Shown here: positions 34,636-44,344 of the stretch, piece by piece | Layout: each line of letters starts with the position of its first letter | Position numbering within the stretch: position 1 is the first letter of the stretch | NCBI RefSeq assembly: GCF_001676615.1 | Contig: NZ_LYXZ01000016.1 | Span: forward strand, 1-64,000 | Direction: 5' to 3' | DNA: 64,000 nucleotides | DNA from: Labrys sp. WJW | Lineage (GTDB): Bacteria; Pseudomonadota; Alphaproteobacteria; Rhizobiales; Labraceae | Notes under the pieces: generated by a model | Seen by the model: only the letters and a program-made list of their open reading frames with translations | Databases searched by the model: none | What the model was told of the DNA's origin: nothing | Position numbers and translations under genes: made by a program

Positions 34636-34941
34636 TCACTCTTCCCCGAACTTTTCCTCGATCAGTCCCAGAATGGCTGACAGCGCCGCCTCGGCGTCGG
34701 GCCCGTCCGCCATAAAATGCAGCACGGTGCCCTTGGGCGCCTTCACCCGCATCACCTTGACCGGGCTCTTGGCGTCGACCCAGGGCCCCGCCGCATCGGT
34801 GGCCAGCTCGATGCTCGACTGGAAGCTCTTGGCGAGCTGGGTCAGCTTCACGCTCGGCCTGGCATGCAGCCCGATGGCGTTGGTCAGCTCGGCCTTGCCC
34901 GTCAATGCTCCGTTGATATCAGGCATATCAATCCTATCCAT
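34636..34941 (-). CDS. HPr family phosphocarrier protein
   Basis: A 101-residue HPr. The phosphorylation site is His26 in NAIGLHARPSVKL, and the Ser-containing AKSPVKVM corresponds to the regulatory serine region. It would carry phosphate from EI to DhaM. The N-terminal extension before the HPr fold is about ten residues. It overlaps dhaM by eight bases. Because it sits in the dha operon, it is probably dedicated to it and not to nitrogen-PTS functions. Confidence 0.93.
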   Translation of the reverse strand: MDRIDMPDINGALTGKAELTNAIGLHARPSVKLTQLAKSFQSSIELATDAAGPWVDAKSPVKVMRVKAPKGTVLHFMADGPDAEAALSAILGLIEEKFGEE

Positions 34942-35317
34942 AGAGATCTTCGGCGGCGGAGCGAACCGCGGCCAGGGAGGAGTTGCCGGAAGCCTCGGTC
35001 GCAGCGATCACCGCGCCTTCCACCACCGGCGCATTGCAGATGACCACGAGGTCGCGCTTGTGCTCGTCGAGCATCTCGACCGCCATCTCGGCATTGGTCT
35101 CGGCGCCGCCGAGGTCGACGAGGACCGCGACGCCTTCCTCCGACCAGACACTGTCGATGGCGGCGATGATCTTCGCGACATCGGTGCCGAGCCCGCCGCC
35201 GGGATCGCCACCCGTCCAGGCGACGCGCACGCTTTCGCCCACCATCTGCCTAACCATGTCGGCCGCGCCTTCGGCGACCTTGGGCGAATGCGATACGATC
35301 ACCAGACTCACGGTCAT
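34934..35317 (-). CDS. dhaM: DhaM, PTS EIIA-type subunit of dihydroxyacetone kinase
   Basis: A 127-residue EIIA-Man-like domain with the phospho-His10 in VSLVIVSHSPKVAEGA, and VLVDLGGAETNAEMAVEML further on. It receives phosphate from HPr and transfers it to the DhaL nucleotide. It is a stand-alone EIIA domain, unlike the E. coli DhaM, which also carries fused HPr and EI-like domains. It overlaps dhaL by four bases (ATGA) and HPr by eight. Confidence 0.92.
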   Translation of the reverse strand: MTVSLVIVSHSPKVAEGAADMVRQMVGESVRVAWTGGDPGGGLGTDVAKIIAAIDSVWSEEGVAVLVDLGGAETNAEMAVEMLDEHKRDLVVICNAPVVEGAVIAATEASGNSSLAAVRSAAEDLYG

Positions 35318-35925
35318 GACATCAGGCCCTGCTTGTTGAGTTCGTCTGCCACCGTGGCGATGATCAGCGAGGAGGAGCGAGCGCCCGGATCCATGTGGCC
35401 GACGGAGCGTTCGCCCAGGAAGGAAGCGCGCCCGCGGATCGCCTGCATCGGCACCGTCCTGTCGGCGGCGGCGATGGCTTCCGCCTTGAGCGTGGCGGCA
35501 TCGGCACCGGCTGCCAGGGCGGCCTGAACGGGAACGAGGACATCGAGCAGCGTCTTCTGCCCGGCCTCCGAGCGGCCGCGCGCCTTGACGGCCTCGACGG
35601 CCTTGGCGAAGGCCGCAACCACCGCGGCGCGGTCGGGCTCGGCACCCACCGTCTTGCCCAATTCCATGAAGAAGGTACCGAAAAGCGGGCCGGACGCGCC
35701 GCCGACCTTCATCACCATCGCCATGCCGGCCGCCTTGAGCAGGTCCGGCCAGGGTTTTTCGGCAAGGCCGGGCAATTCGGCAGCGACGGCCTCGAAGCCT
35801 CGCTTGAGGTTCAGCCCATGGTCGCCGTCGCCGATCGCCTGATCGAGCGTGGTGAGTTCTTCGGAATGTTGGACTATGGTTGCAGCAACCGCGCGAATGA
35901 GCTGCTCTCTTGCTTGGCTGTGCAT
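35314..35925 (-). CDS. dhaL: DhaL, nucleotide-binding subunit of dihydroxyacetone kinase
   Basis: A 203-residue DhaL with the nucleotide/magnesium motif QAIGDGDHGLNLKRGF (residues about 29-44) and the glycine-rich GGASGPLFGTFF. In the PTS form the bound ADP is a cofactor, re-phosphorylated by DhaM, not a consumed substrate. The start is ATG 35925 with GGAGG upstream; a longer open frame is possible. It is the first gene of the operon and its promoter region holds a palindrome at 35991-36006. Confidence 0.93.
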   Translation of the reverse strand: MHSQAREQLIRAVAATIVQHSEELTTLDQAIGDGDHGLNLKRGFEAVAAELPGLAEKPWPDLLKAAGMAMVMKVGGASGPLFGTFFMELGKTVGAEPDRAAVVAAFAKAVEAVKARGRSEAGQKTLLDVLVPVQAALAAGADAATLKAEAIAAADRTVPMQAIRGRASFLGERSVGHMDPGARSSSLIIATVADELNKQGLMS

Positions 35926-35990
35926 CGCCCCGCCTCCGCCCCGCATTCTTGTGACGGCCGGCACTGCCGGCTCGCAGTTTGCTTATTTGT

Positions 35991-36006
35991 TTAGTTGATC
36001 ACCTAA
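35991..36006. promoter_or_regulatory. Candidate operator upstream of the dha operon
   Basis: TTAGTTGATCACCTAA is symmetric at 14 of 16 bases, centred on TGATCA, 66 bases before the dhaL ATG. A wider inverted repeat GTTTAG/CTAAAC encloses it. The rest of the 366-base gap to 36292 holds the upstream region of the livG gene and no further gene that I can support. Confidence 0.5.
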
Positions 36007-36291
36007 TCCTAAACATTGCAAGCCAAATTGTCGCTTGTTCTACGGGGTGCAGCCATTGGCAATGCTGCACTGCACTGAACATCGATTGGAGGGCTGCGTA
36101 ATAGGGCACCAGCCCCGGCAACGGGCATGGCCGGCCCGGCCTTCCGTCATATTGCTGTGTCCCCAGCCGCCTATTGGGTTGCCTATCTTAAGGTCAGTAT
36201 TGGTGCCATATCGCCATTGACGAAGCTTGCCCGGACGGCCAAGACTAGAACCAAGCAAGATTTAGAAGCGCCAGGGGAAACGCTCCGCTTG

Positions 36292-37039
36292 ATGGCAACA
36301 GATACAGTCCTGAAAGCCGAAGGCCTGACCAAGGATTTCAGGGGATTCCGGGCCGTCGACGGCGTCGATCTCTCGGTCATGCGCGGAACGGTCCATGCTC
36401 TGATCGGTCCGAACGGCGCCGGCAAGACCACTTGTTTCAATCTCTTGACCAAGTTCCTGTCTCCGTCGGCCGGGCGCATTACCTATAAAGGGCATGACAT
36501 TACCGGCATGAAGCCCGCCGCGGTGGCTCGGCTCGGCTTGGTCCGCTCCTTCCAGATCTCGGCCGTGTTCGGCGAAATGAGCGTGAACGACAATATCCGC
36601 ATCGCCCTGCAGCGCCGCCGGGGTCACTCCTATGATTTCTGGCGCTCGCAGCGCGTTCTCGACGGCATGAACCAAGAAGCCGCCGAACTCGCCGACAGCG
36701 TCGGCCTGACATCCTTCCTCGCGACGCCGGCCAAGGAACTCTCCTATGGCCGCAAACGCGCCCTGGAGCTCGCGACGACCCTGGCGCTCGATCCGGAAAT
36801 GCTGCTGCTGGACGAACCGATGGCCGGCATGGGGCACGAGGACGTCGAGCGCACCACCGAACTGATCCGCAGGATCGCGGCGAGCCGCACCATCCTGATG
36901 GTCGAGCACAATCTCTCGGTGGTCGCCACCCTCTCCAACACCATCACCGTGCTGGCACGCGGCAAGGTGCTGGCGCAGGGCGACTACAAAACCGTCTCCG
37001 GCGACCCGCGCGTGGTCGAGGCCTATATCGGGAGTGGCC

Positions 37040-37047
<8 letters not shown>
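36292..37047 (+). CDS. livG: ABC transporter ATP-binding protein, LivG-like
   Basis: A 251-residue ATPase of the branched-chain amino acid (HAAT) importer family. Walker A GPNGAGKTT, LVRSFQISAVF, signature LSYGRKRALELA (non-canonical SYG), Walker B LLLDEPMAGMG, and the H-loop in VEHNLSVV. The start is ATG 36292, though the frame is open upstream to 36127. It overlaps livF by eight bases and opens the operon of five genes. Confidence 0.92.
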
Positions 37048-37762
<715 letters not shown>

Positions 37763-37772
37763 CGCCAATGAT

Positions 37773-37837
37773 GCCAAATCTCCGATTTGGCGAAAATCGT
37801 TAGAGAGAACCGAGAGGTATTGAAAATTCCTCTCGGT
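37773..37837 (+). promoter_or_regulatory. Two hairpins between livF and the binding-protein gene
   Basis: GCCAAATC/GATTTGGC (37773-37791, loop of three) and ACCGAGAGG/CCTCTCGGT (37809-37837, loop of 11, followed by GTAAAAA) precede the binding-protein gene by 25 bases. They could be attenuators or RNA-processing sites raising its level. Confidence 0.55.
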
Positions 37838-37862
37838 GTAAAAAGCTGAACGGGAGACGCTT

Positions 37863-39080
37863 ATGATTTCAAAACGGACCCTGCTCGCAGCAGCAGCCCT
37901 CGCCGCGGTATTCGCAGGCTCGGCGCTGGGGCCGGCAAGCGCCGAGGACATCGCAGTCAAACTCGGCATCCTCAACGACCGTTCCGGCGTCTATGCCGAC
38001 CTGTCTGGCGAAGGCTCGGTGATCGCCGCCAAAATGGCGGTTGAGGATTTCAAGGCCGCCGAAAAGGGCCTGAAAGTCGAGATCGTCTCGGCCGACCACC
38101 AGAACAAGCCCGATATCGGCGCCGGCATCGCCCGCCAATGGTACGACCAGGATGGCGTCGATGCCATCTTCGACGTGCCGACCTCCTCGGTGGCGCTCGC
38201 CGTCAGCCAGGTCACCAAGGAAAAGAACAAGATCTTCATCGATTCCGGCGCCGGTTCCACCGAGATCGCCGGCAAGCAATGCACGCCCAACACGCTGATG
38301 TGGACCTATGACACCTATGCCCTGGCCAAGGGCACGGGTGGCGCCATGGTCAAGCAGGGCGGCGACAGCTGGTTCTTCATCACCGCCGACTATGCCTTCG
38401 GCAAGTCGCTGGAGGAGAATGCGACGGCTATCGTCACGGCCGCGGGCGGCAAGGTGCTCGGTTCGATCAAGGCTCCCTTCCCGACCTCCGACTTCTCCTC
38501 CTTCCTGCTGCAGGCCCAGTCCTCCGGCGCCAAGGTGATCGGCCTTGCCAATGCCGGCGGCGACACCGTCAACGCCATCAAGCAGGCCGCCGAATTCGGC
38601 ATCACCCAGGGCGGCCAGAGCCTGGCCGGCCTGTTGATCTTCATCTCCGACGTGCATGCGCTCGGCCTGCAGGCGGCCCAGGGCCTCGTGCTGACGGAAG
38701 CCTTCTATTGGGACCTCAACGACGGCACCCGTGCCTGGTCGAAGCGCTTCGCCGAGCAGAGCGGCGGCAAGATGCCGACCATGGTGCATGCCGGCGTCTA
38801 TGCCGGTGTCCTGCACTATCTCAAGGCCATCGAGGCCGCCAAGTCCAAGGACGCCGCGGCCGTGATGGCCAAGATGAAGGCGACGCCGACCGACGATCCT
38901 CTGTTCGGCAAGGGCGAGGTACGCAAGGACGGCCGCGTGACCCACGACATGTATCTGTTCCAGGTCAAGAAGCCCGACGAATCCAAGGGACCGTGGGATT
39001 ACTACAAGCTGCTCGCCACCATTCCGGCTGCCGAGGCCTTTCAGCCCATGGCCGAGGCCGGCTGCCCGCTGGCAAAGTAG
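37863..39080 (+). CDS. ABC transporter substrate-binding protein, LivK-type
   Basis: A 405-residue periplasmic binding protein. The signal peptide is MISKRTLLAAAALAAVFAG with a cleavage at ASA-E. The mature start AVKLGILNDRSGVYADLSGEGS and the segment ITADYAFGKSLEE are typical of the HAAT class. The ligand cannot be told and may be an amino acid, an amide or an aromatic acid. It lies between the ATPase pair and the permeases and is bounded by hairpins on both sides. Confidence 0.92.
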   Translation: MISKRTLLAAAALAAVFAGSALGPASAEDIAVKLGILNDRSGVYADLSGEGSVIAAKMAVEDFKAAEKGLKVEIVSADHQNKPDIGAGIARQWYDQDGVDAIFDVPTSSVALAVSQVTKEKNKIFIDSGAGSTEIAGKQCTPNTLMWTYDTYALAKGTGGAMVKQGGDSWFFITADYAFGKSLEENATAIVTAAGGKVLGSIKAPFPTSDFSSFLLQAQSSGAKVIGLANAGGDTVNAIKQAAEFGITQGGQSLAGLLIFISDVHALGLQAAQGLVLTEAFYWDLNDGTRAWSKRFAEQSGGKMPTMVHAGVYAGVLHYLKAIEAAKSKDAAAVMAKMKATPTDDPLFGKGEVRKDGRVTHDMYLFQVKKPDESKGPWDYYKLLATIPAAEAFQPMAEAGCPLAK

Positions 39081-39096
39081 TAAACAAGAGCCGTTC

Positions 39097-39123
39097 GGCG
39101 CATGGCGGATCATGCCATGCGCC
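39097..39123 (+). promoter_or_regulatory. Strong hairpin between binding-protein and permease genes
   Basis: GGCGCATGGC (39097-39106) and GCCATGCGCC (39114-39123) form a perfect ten-base stem with a seven-base loop, 17 bases after the stop. It probably protects the upstream message or partly terminates before the permeases. Confidence 0.6.
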
Positions 39124-39175
39124 TTTCGCTCCCTCTTGCCGATGACGAAGCAGACGACGCTGAAGGACCCATAAG

Positions 39176-40063
39176 GTGACCACGATATTCGGCATTCCCC
39201 TGCAGGGCATCATGGCCCAGCTCGCGCTGGGCCTGATCAACGGCTCCTTCTACGCATTGCTCAGCCTGGGCCTTGCCATCATCTTCGGCCTGCTGAACGT
39301 CATCAACTTCGCCCATGGCGCCCTCTACATGATGGGAGCCTTCGCGGCGTGGATGCTGCTCAACTATGCCGGCATCGGTTTCTGGCCGGCGCTCATCCTC
39401 GCCCCGCTCGGCGTCGGCCTGGTCGGCATTGCCATCGAGCGGCTCTTCATCTCGAGGCTCTACCAGCTCGACCATCTCTACGGCCTGCTGCTCACCTTCG
39501 GCCTCGCACTGGTCATCCAGGGCCTGTTCCGCAATTACTACGGCGTCTCCGGCGTGCCCTATACCCTGCCGCCCGCGCTGACGGGTCCGGTCAATCTCGG
39601 CTTCATGATACTGCCGAAGAGCCGCGTCTTCGTGATCGCCTTCTCGCTCGCCGTCTGCCTCGCCACCTGGCTGGTGATCGAGAAGACGCGGCTCGGCGCC
39701 TATCTGCGTGCAGCGACCGAAAACCCCAAGCTGGTCGAGGCCTTCGGCATCAACGTGCCGATGCTCCGGATGCTGACCTATGGCTTCGGCGTCGGCCTGG
39801 CCGGGCTTGCAGGCGTGCTGGCGGCGACCACCTCCAACGTCAATCCCAACATGGGCTCCGATCTCATCATCGTGGTCTTCGCCGTGGTGGTGATCGGCGG
39901 TATGGGCTCGATCCTCGGCTCGGTGGTGACGGGCTTCGGCCTCGGGCTGATCGAAGGCATCGTCAAGAATTTCTACCAGCAGGGATCGGCCACCGTGGTC
40001 TTCGTGGTGATGGTCATCGTGCTGCTTGTCCGGCCTGCCGGCCTGTTCGGGAGGTCTTCCTGA
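39176..40063 (+). CDS. livH: ABC transporter permease, LivH-like
   Basis: A 295-residue permease with about eight helices, starting at GTG 39176 (MTTIFGIPLQG) with GAAGGA upstream. It contains the family pattern LINGSFYALLSLGLAIIFGLLN, NFAHGALYM, and LRAATENPKLVEAFGINV, and the C-terminal VVIGGMGSILGSVVTGFGLGLIEG in part. It shares one base with livM (TGATG). Confidence 0.93.
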   Translation: MTTIFGIPLQGIMAQLALGLINGSFYALLSLGLAIIFGLLNVINFAHGALYMMGAFAAWMLLNYAGIGFWPALILAPLGVGLVGIAIERLFISRLYQLDHLYGLLLTFGLALVIQGLFRNYYGVSGVPYTLPPALTGPVNLGFMILPKSRVFVIAFSLAVCLATWLVIEKTRLGAYLRAATENPKLVEAFGINVPMLRMLTYGFGVGLAGLAGVLAATTSNVNPNMGSDLIIVVFAVVVIGGMGSILGSVVTGFGLGLIEGIVKNFYQQGSATVVFVVMVIVLLVRPAGLFGRSS

Positions 40064-41028
40064 TGGCCGCCTCCACCCAACCGGCCACTGCGATCCGCGG
40101 CGCGCCCCTGCTCGGCGACCGCGGCGTGATGCTGCTGATCGTCGTGCTGATCGCCATCGCACCCTTCGTCGCCTATCCGGTCTTCGTGATGAAGGTGCTG
40201 TGCTTTGGCCTGTTTGCCTGTGCCTTCAACCTGCTGCTTGGCTATGGCGGCCTGCTGTCCTTCGGCCACGCCGCCTTCTTCGGCATGGCGAGCTATGCCA
40301 GCGCCCACGCCGCCAAGGTCTGGGGCCTGACACCCGAGCTGGCGATCCTGTGCGGAGGTGCCGTCGCCGCCGTTCTCGGCCTCGTCGTCGGCTCACTCGC
40401 CATCCGGCGCCAGGGCATCTATTTCGCCATGATCACCCTGGCGCTCGCCCAGATGGTGTATTTCTTCGCCCTGCAGGCCCCCTTCACCGGCGGAGAGGAT
40501 GGCATCCAGGCGGTACCGCGCGGCAAGCTGTTCGGCCTCATCGACCTTTCCGACGACAAGGCACTCTATGTCCTGGTCGCCGTGATCGTGCTCCTGGGCC
40601 TGTTCGCCATCCACCGCATCGTACATTCGCCCTTCGGACAGGTGATGAAGGCGATCCGCGACAACGAGCCCCGCGCCCTGTCGCTGGGCTATGACGCCGA
40701 GCGTTTCAAGCTGATGATGTTCACCCTGTCGGCCACGCTCGCCGGCATTGCCGGCGCCACCAAGGCGCTGGTGTTCCAGCTCGCCTCGTTGACGGACGTA
40801 CACTGGACGATGTCAGGCGAGGTGGTGCTGATGGCCTTGGTCGGTGGTACCGGCACGTTGTTCGGACCGATGCTCGGTGCCCTGCTGGTGGTGGCGATGG
40901 AGACCTATCTTGCGCCGCTCGGCTCCTGGGTGACGGTGGCCCAGGGCGCCGTCTTCATCATCTGCGTGCTCGCCTTCCGCGATGGCATTGCCGGCACGTT
41001 GGGCAAGATCCTGCGCAAGCGAAGCTGA
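40063..41028 (+). CDS. livM: ABC transporter permease, LivM-like
   Basis: A 321-residue permease starting at the coupled ATG 40063 (MAASTQPATAIR). Helices include LLLGYGGLLSFGHAAFFGMAS and the conserved loop AIRDNEPRALSLGYD, followed by MALVGGTGTLFGPMLGA. The longer open frame at 39349 overlaps livH and is not coding. It ends the importer operon, 17 bases from a convergent MFS gene. Confidence 0.93.
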   Translation: MAASTQPATAIRGAPLLGDRGVMLLIVVLIAIAPFVAYPVFVMKVLCFGLFACAFNLLLGYGGLLSFGHAAFFGMASYASAHAAKVWGLTPELAILCGGAVAAVLGLVVGSLAIRRQGIYFAMITLALAQMVYFFALQAPFTGGEDGIQAVPRGKLFGLIDLSDDKALYVLVAVIVLLGLFAIHRIVHSPFGQVMKAIRDNEPRALSLGYDAERFKLMMFTLSATLAGIAGATKALVFQLASLTDVHWTMSGEVVLMALVGGTGTLFGPMLGALLVVAMETYLAPLGSWVTVAQGAVFIICVLAFRDGIAGTLGKILRKRS

Positions 41029-41044
41029 GCGCTGTTCGTCACCC

Positions 41045-42257
41045 TCATTCGTCGGGAGAGCGATGCTCGAGCCGTTCCGTTGCGAAGGCAGCCAACCCGG
41101 CAATACCGAGCGCGGCACCGGTCGCGGCCGTGACCATCCAGCCACCGGCGTGGTAGGTCAGCGTACCCAGTACCGACCCGAAGGCCCCGCCGACGAACAC
41201 CGTCGTCATGTAGAGGGCATTGATGCGCCCGCGAACCGCCGGAGCCGTCGAGAAAATGGTGCGCTGGCTGACGATCTGGTTGGTCTGCACGGCCGCGTCG
41301 ATCACCAGCGTCGCGACGATGAGCACCAGTAGCGACAGGATATGTTCGCCGAGGGCCGTTGCAAGAAAGGCCAGCGCCAGGGCCGCCATCGCGCCATAGG
41401 TCGCCATGCGGCCATGCCCATGATCGGCCAAGCGCCCCGCCAGCGGTGCCGCCAGCGCGCCACCCGCCCCGGCAAGAGCGAAGAGCCCGATCGCATAGTC
41501 GGACATGCCGAACCGTTCCGCCAGCATCAAGGGCGCAGCGGTCCAGAACAGGTTGAAGGCGCAGAACAACAGCATCTGGTAGAGGGCTCGGCGGCGCAGG
41601 ATCGGCGTATTCCGGACCAGGCCCGGCAGCGAGGCCAGCACGGCGCCGTAATGGCTCGTGCCGGATGGCTGATAGCGCGGCATCATGCGCCACAGGACAG
41701 CGCCGATCCCGATCATCAGCACGGCCGACGCCACGAAGACCGCCCGCCAATTCAGATAGGCCGCCACGAAAAGGGCGGCCGGCCTTGCCAGCATGATGCC
41801 GGTGATCAGGCCCGCCATAACCAGGCCGACCGCGCGACCGCGTCGCTCGGGCGGAACGAAATGAGTGATGAACGGCACCAGGATCTGGGCACCGGCCGAG
41901 AAGATGCCGATGGCGAGCGAGGCGAACAGGAAAGCCACGACACCTTGCGCACCGGCCGCGAGGAGCAGGCTGGCGGCCGCGCAGACGAGCGTCGCCAGGG
42001 CCAGGACCTTGTTCTCGATGAGATCGGCCAGGGGCACCAGCAGGATGAGCCCCAGGCCATAACCGATCTGGGTGAGGCTGACGATGGCGCCGGCCAGATC
42101 CGGACCGATGCCGATCTCGGGCGCGATCTTGGCCACCAGAGGCTGGGCATAATAGAGATTGCCGACGATGGCTCCGGTTGCGACCGCCAGGGTCAGGACC
42201 AAGGCGGGAGCAGCCTGCCGGATGACGGCGGAGGCGGTATTTTCCATCTGATGCATG
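41045..42257 (-). CDS. MFS transporter (drug/metabolite exporter type)
   Basis: A transporter of about 403 residues with 12 predicted helices. The first half has VGNLYYAQPLVAKIA, and the TM2-3 loop reads VPLADLIENK; FVPPERRGRAVGLVM marks the mid-region. It matches the YgaY-like MFS group of putative effluxers. The start is one of the close ATGs at 42257/42248. The frame is open to 42886 but this overlaps the divergent TetR gene. Twin operators at 42304-42347 suggest repression by that regulator. Confidence 0.88.
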
Positions 42258-42303
42258 TGATTCACGGCAGGCGGTTTCACGGCGCGTATTTGTCGACTAA
42301 TGA

Positions 42304-42347
42304 AACGATACGTATCGTTATGATTGAATAAAACGATACGTTTCGTT
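42304..42347. promoter_or_regulatory. Twin TetR operators
   Basis: AACGATACGTATCGTT (42304-42319) is a perfect 16-base palindrome. AACGATACGTTTCGTT (42332-42347) differs from it by a single base, and the two centres are 28 bases apart. Both lie between the MFS and TetR starts, in an AT-richer promoter zone. Confidence 0.85.
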
Positions 42348-42370
42348 ATGTCAAGATGGGGAGGCACAGC

Positions 42371-42973
42371 ATGGAGACGAAAGCCACGCAGCCAAGGCGC
42401 CGCTCGATCGGCGCCCGGCGCAATCCACAGACCGAGACCGCCATCATCGAGGCCGCACGACAGCTTCTGGCGGATCGGGGCTATGCCGGATTTTCCATCG
42501 AGGAGGCCGCCCGGCGAGCCGGTGCGGGCAAGGCCACGGTCTATCGCTGGTGGCCGACCAAGGCCGATCTGTTCATGGCAGCCTATGGGGCCGAAAAGGC
42601 TCGGGCGATCAGCCTGCCGGACACGGGCAGCCTGATCGAGGATCTGGTGCAGCACACCGCCGACCTCTGGCGCTTCTGGCGGACACCGCCCGGTGGCGCC
42701 TTCCGGGCGCTGCTCGCCGAGGCGCAAGCGAGCGAGGCGGCAGGCTCGCGCCTGCGCAACGAGTTTCTGCCGGCGCTCTTCCGGCCGGTGCGCCATCTCT
42801 TCGAACGAGCAGCAGCGCGCGGCGAATTTCCTGCCCACCTGATCGATGAACGCATCGCATTGTGGGCAGGGTTCAACTGGTACCACCTGCTGACCTGGCA
42901 GATCGACGCCGACGAGGCACTCCTGCGTCGGATCGAGACGCTCGTCGTTTCCGCCGAGGTCAGAGCCGGATAG
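42371..42973 (+). CDS. TetR family transcriptional regulator
   Basis: A 200-residue regulator. The helix-turn-helix is clear (FSIEEAARRAGAGKATVYRWW, preceded by IIEAARQLLADRGYAG). The C-terminal domain (AFRALLAEAQASEAAGSRLR) fits the TetR_C group of RutR-like members. ATG 42371 has GGGGAGG seven bases upstream. It lies 24 bases downstream of the twin palindromes, so auto-repression along with control of the MFS gene is likely. Confidence 0.94.
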   Translation: METKATQPRRRSIGARRNPQTETAIIEAARQLLADRGYAGFSIEEAARRAGAGKATVYRWWPTKADLFMAAYGAEKARAISLPDTGSLIEDLVQHTADLWRFWRTPPGGAFRALLAEAQASEAAGSRLRNEFLPALFRPVRHLFERAAARGEFPAHLIDERIALWAGFNWYHLLTWQIDADEALLRRIETLVVSAEVRAG

Positions 42974-43017
42974 CGGGTCCCATCCGGTTCACTGAAGGGG
43001 AATAGGCTTCGATTTGT

Positions 43018-43096
43018 GATAGCCGGGCTCGACCCGGCTATCCAGAAGCCACGGAGCACAAGGAACTGTACTGCCGGGTCAAGCCCGGCAATGACA
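43018..43096 (+). repeat. Dispersed intergenic repeat, family C
   Basis: Hairpin GATAGCCGGG/CCCGGCTATC (43018-43042), then CCAGAAGCCAC, then TGCCGGG/CCCGGCA (43072-43090). It shares this order with 12261-12343. It lies between convergent genes and could serve as a terminator. Confidence 0.7.
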
Positions 43097-43156
43097 AAGG
43101 CTGTACAAACTCGAAGACGCTGAAGTGGGCTACATGGGGGATAGAGGCCCGTTTTC

Positions 43157-44329
43157 CTACGGCTTCACCCAGACGCCGCCCTTCTTGGAGGATTTCACCG
43201 CCGCCTCGATGAAGGCCATGCCGGCGATGCCGTCGTCGATGCCGGGGAAGAGCACGGCCGGATCGAGGGTCTCGCCGCTGCGAGCGGCCCGGATGGCACG
43301 GGCAATCTCGGCATAGATATTGGCAAAGCCCTCCAGATAGCCCTCGGGATGGCCGGGCGGCACGCGCGTCACCCGCGCGGCGTCCTCGCCGGCCGCGGCC
43401 GAGCCGCGGGTGATGATGCGGGTCGGTTCACCATGCGGGGTGAAATAGAGATAGTTCGGATTGTCCTGGCGCCAATGGAACCCGGCCTTCTCGCCATAAA
43501 CGCGCAGCATGAGGCCGTTCTCGTTGCCGGGCGCCACCTGGCTCGCCCACAAGGCCCCGCGTGCGCCATTGGCGTAACGCAGCAGGATCTGCACATTGTC
43601 GTCGAGCGCCCTTCCGGGCACGAAGGAGGTGAGTTCGGCCAGCAACTCCGAAACCTCCAGCCCGCCGACGAACTGGGCCAGGTTGAAGGCATGGGTGCCG
43701 ATATCGCCGATGGCGCCGCCGGCGCCGGAGCGCTTGGGATCGGTGCGCCAATCGGCCTGTTTCTGACCGGTGTGCTCGATCGGCGTCGTAAGCCAGTCCT
43801 GCGGATATTCGACCTGGATCAGGCGGATGGCGCCGAGCTGCCCCGACTTCACCATCTCGCGCGCCGCGCGGATGAGGGGATAGCCGGTGTAGTTATGCGT
43901 CACCGCGAAGATCACGCCCTTGTCGGCGGCGAGCTTCTTCAGGCGTAGCGCATCCTTCAGCGTGGTGGTCACCGGCTTGTCGCAGATGACGTGGATGCCG
44001 GCCTTGATGAAGGCTTCCGCCGCCGGGGCGTGCATGTGGTTCGGCGTGACGATGGAGACAGCCTCGATGCCGTCCTTGCGACGCTTTTCCTTGCGCGCCA
44101 TCGTCTCGAAATCGGGATAGATCCGGCTCGGATCGAGCCCCAATGCCTCGCCCGAACGCTGGGCCTTCTCGGGCGTGGACGACAGGGCGCCCGCCACCAG
44201 CACATAATCGTCGTCCATGCGGGCGGCAAGACGATGGACGGCGCCGATGAAAGCGCCCTCACCGCCTCCGACCATGCCATAGCGCACGCGTCCGCCTGCC
44301 TTGCTGTCCGAACGGCCCTCGATCGCCAT
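43157..44329 (-). CDS. Gfo/Idh/MocA family NAD(P)-dependent oxidoreductase
   Basis: A 390-residue sugar/inositol dehydrogenase-like enzyme. The Rossmann motif VRYGMVGGGEGAFIGAVHR lies near residues 15-33, with VTPNHMHAPAAEAFIKAG, the catalytic lysine in CDKPVTTTL, and GAIGDIGTHAFNLAQF. The C-terminal part matches GFO_IDH_MocA_C. It lies 15 bases after the sugar isomerase gene, so both probably convert the same polyol or sugar. The substrate is unknown. Confidence 0.92.
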   Translation of the reverse strand: MAIEGRSDSKAGGRVRYGMVGGGEGAFIGAVHRLAARMDDDYVLVAGALSSTPEKAQRSGEALGLDPSRIYPDFETMARKEKRRKDGIEAVSIVTPNHMHAPAAEAFIKAGIHVICDKPVTTTLKDALRLKKLAADKGVIFAVTHNYTGYPLIRAAREMVKSGQLGAIRLIQVEYPQDWLTTPIEHTGQKQADWRTDPKRSGAGGAIGDIGTHAFNLAQFVGGLEVSELLAELTSFVPGRALDDNVQILLRYANGARGALWASQVAPGNENGLMLRVYGEKAGFHWRQDNPNYLYFTPHGEPTRIITRGSAAAGEDAARVTRVPPGHPEGYLEGFANIYAEIARAIRAARSGETLDPAVLFPGIDDGIAGMAFIEAAVKSSKKGGVWVKP

Positions 44330-44344
44330 CGTGTTTCCCTCTGC

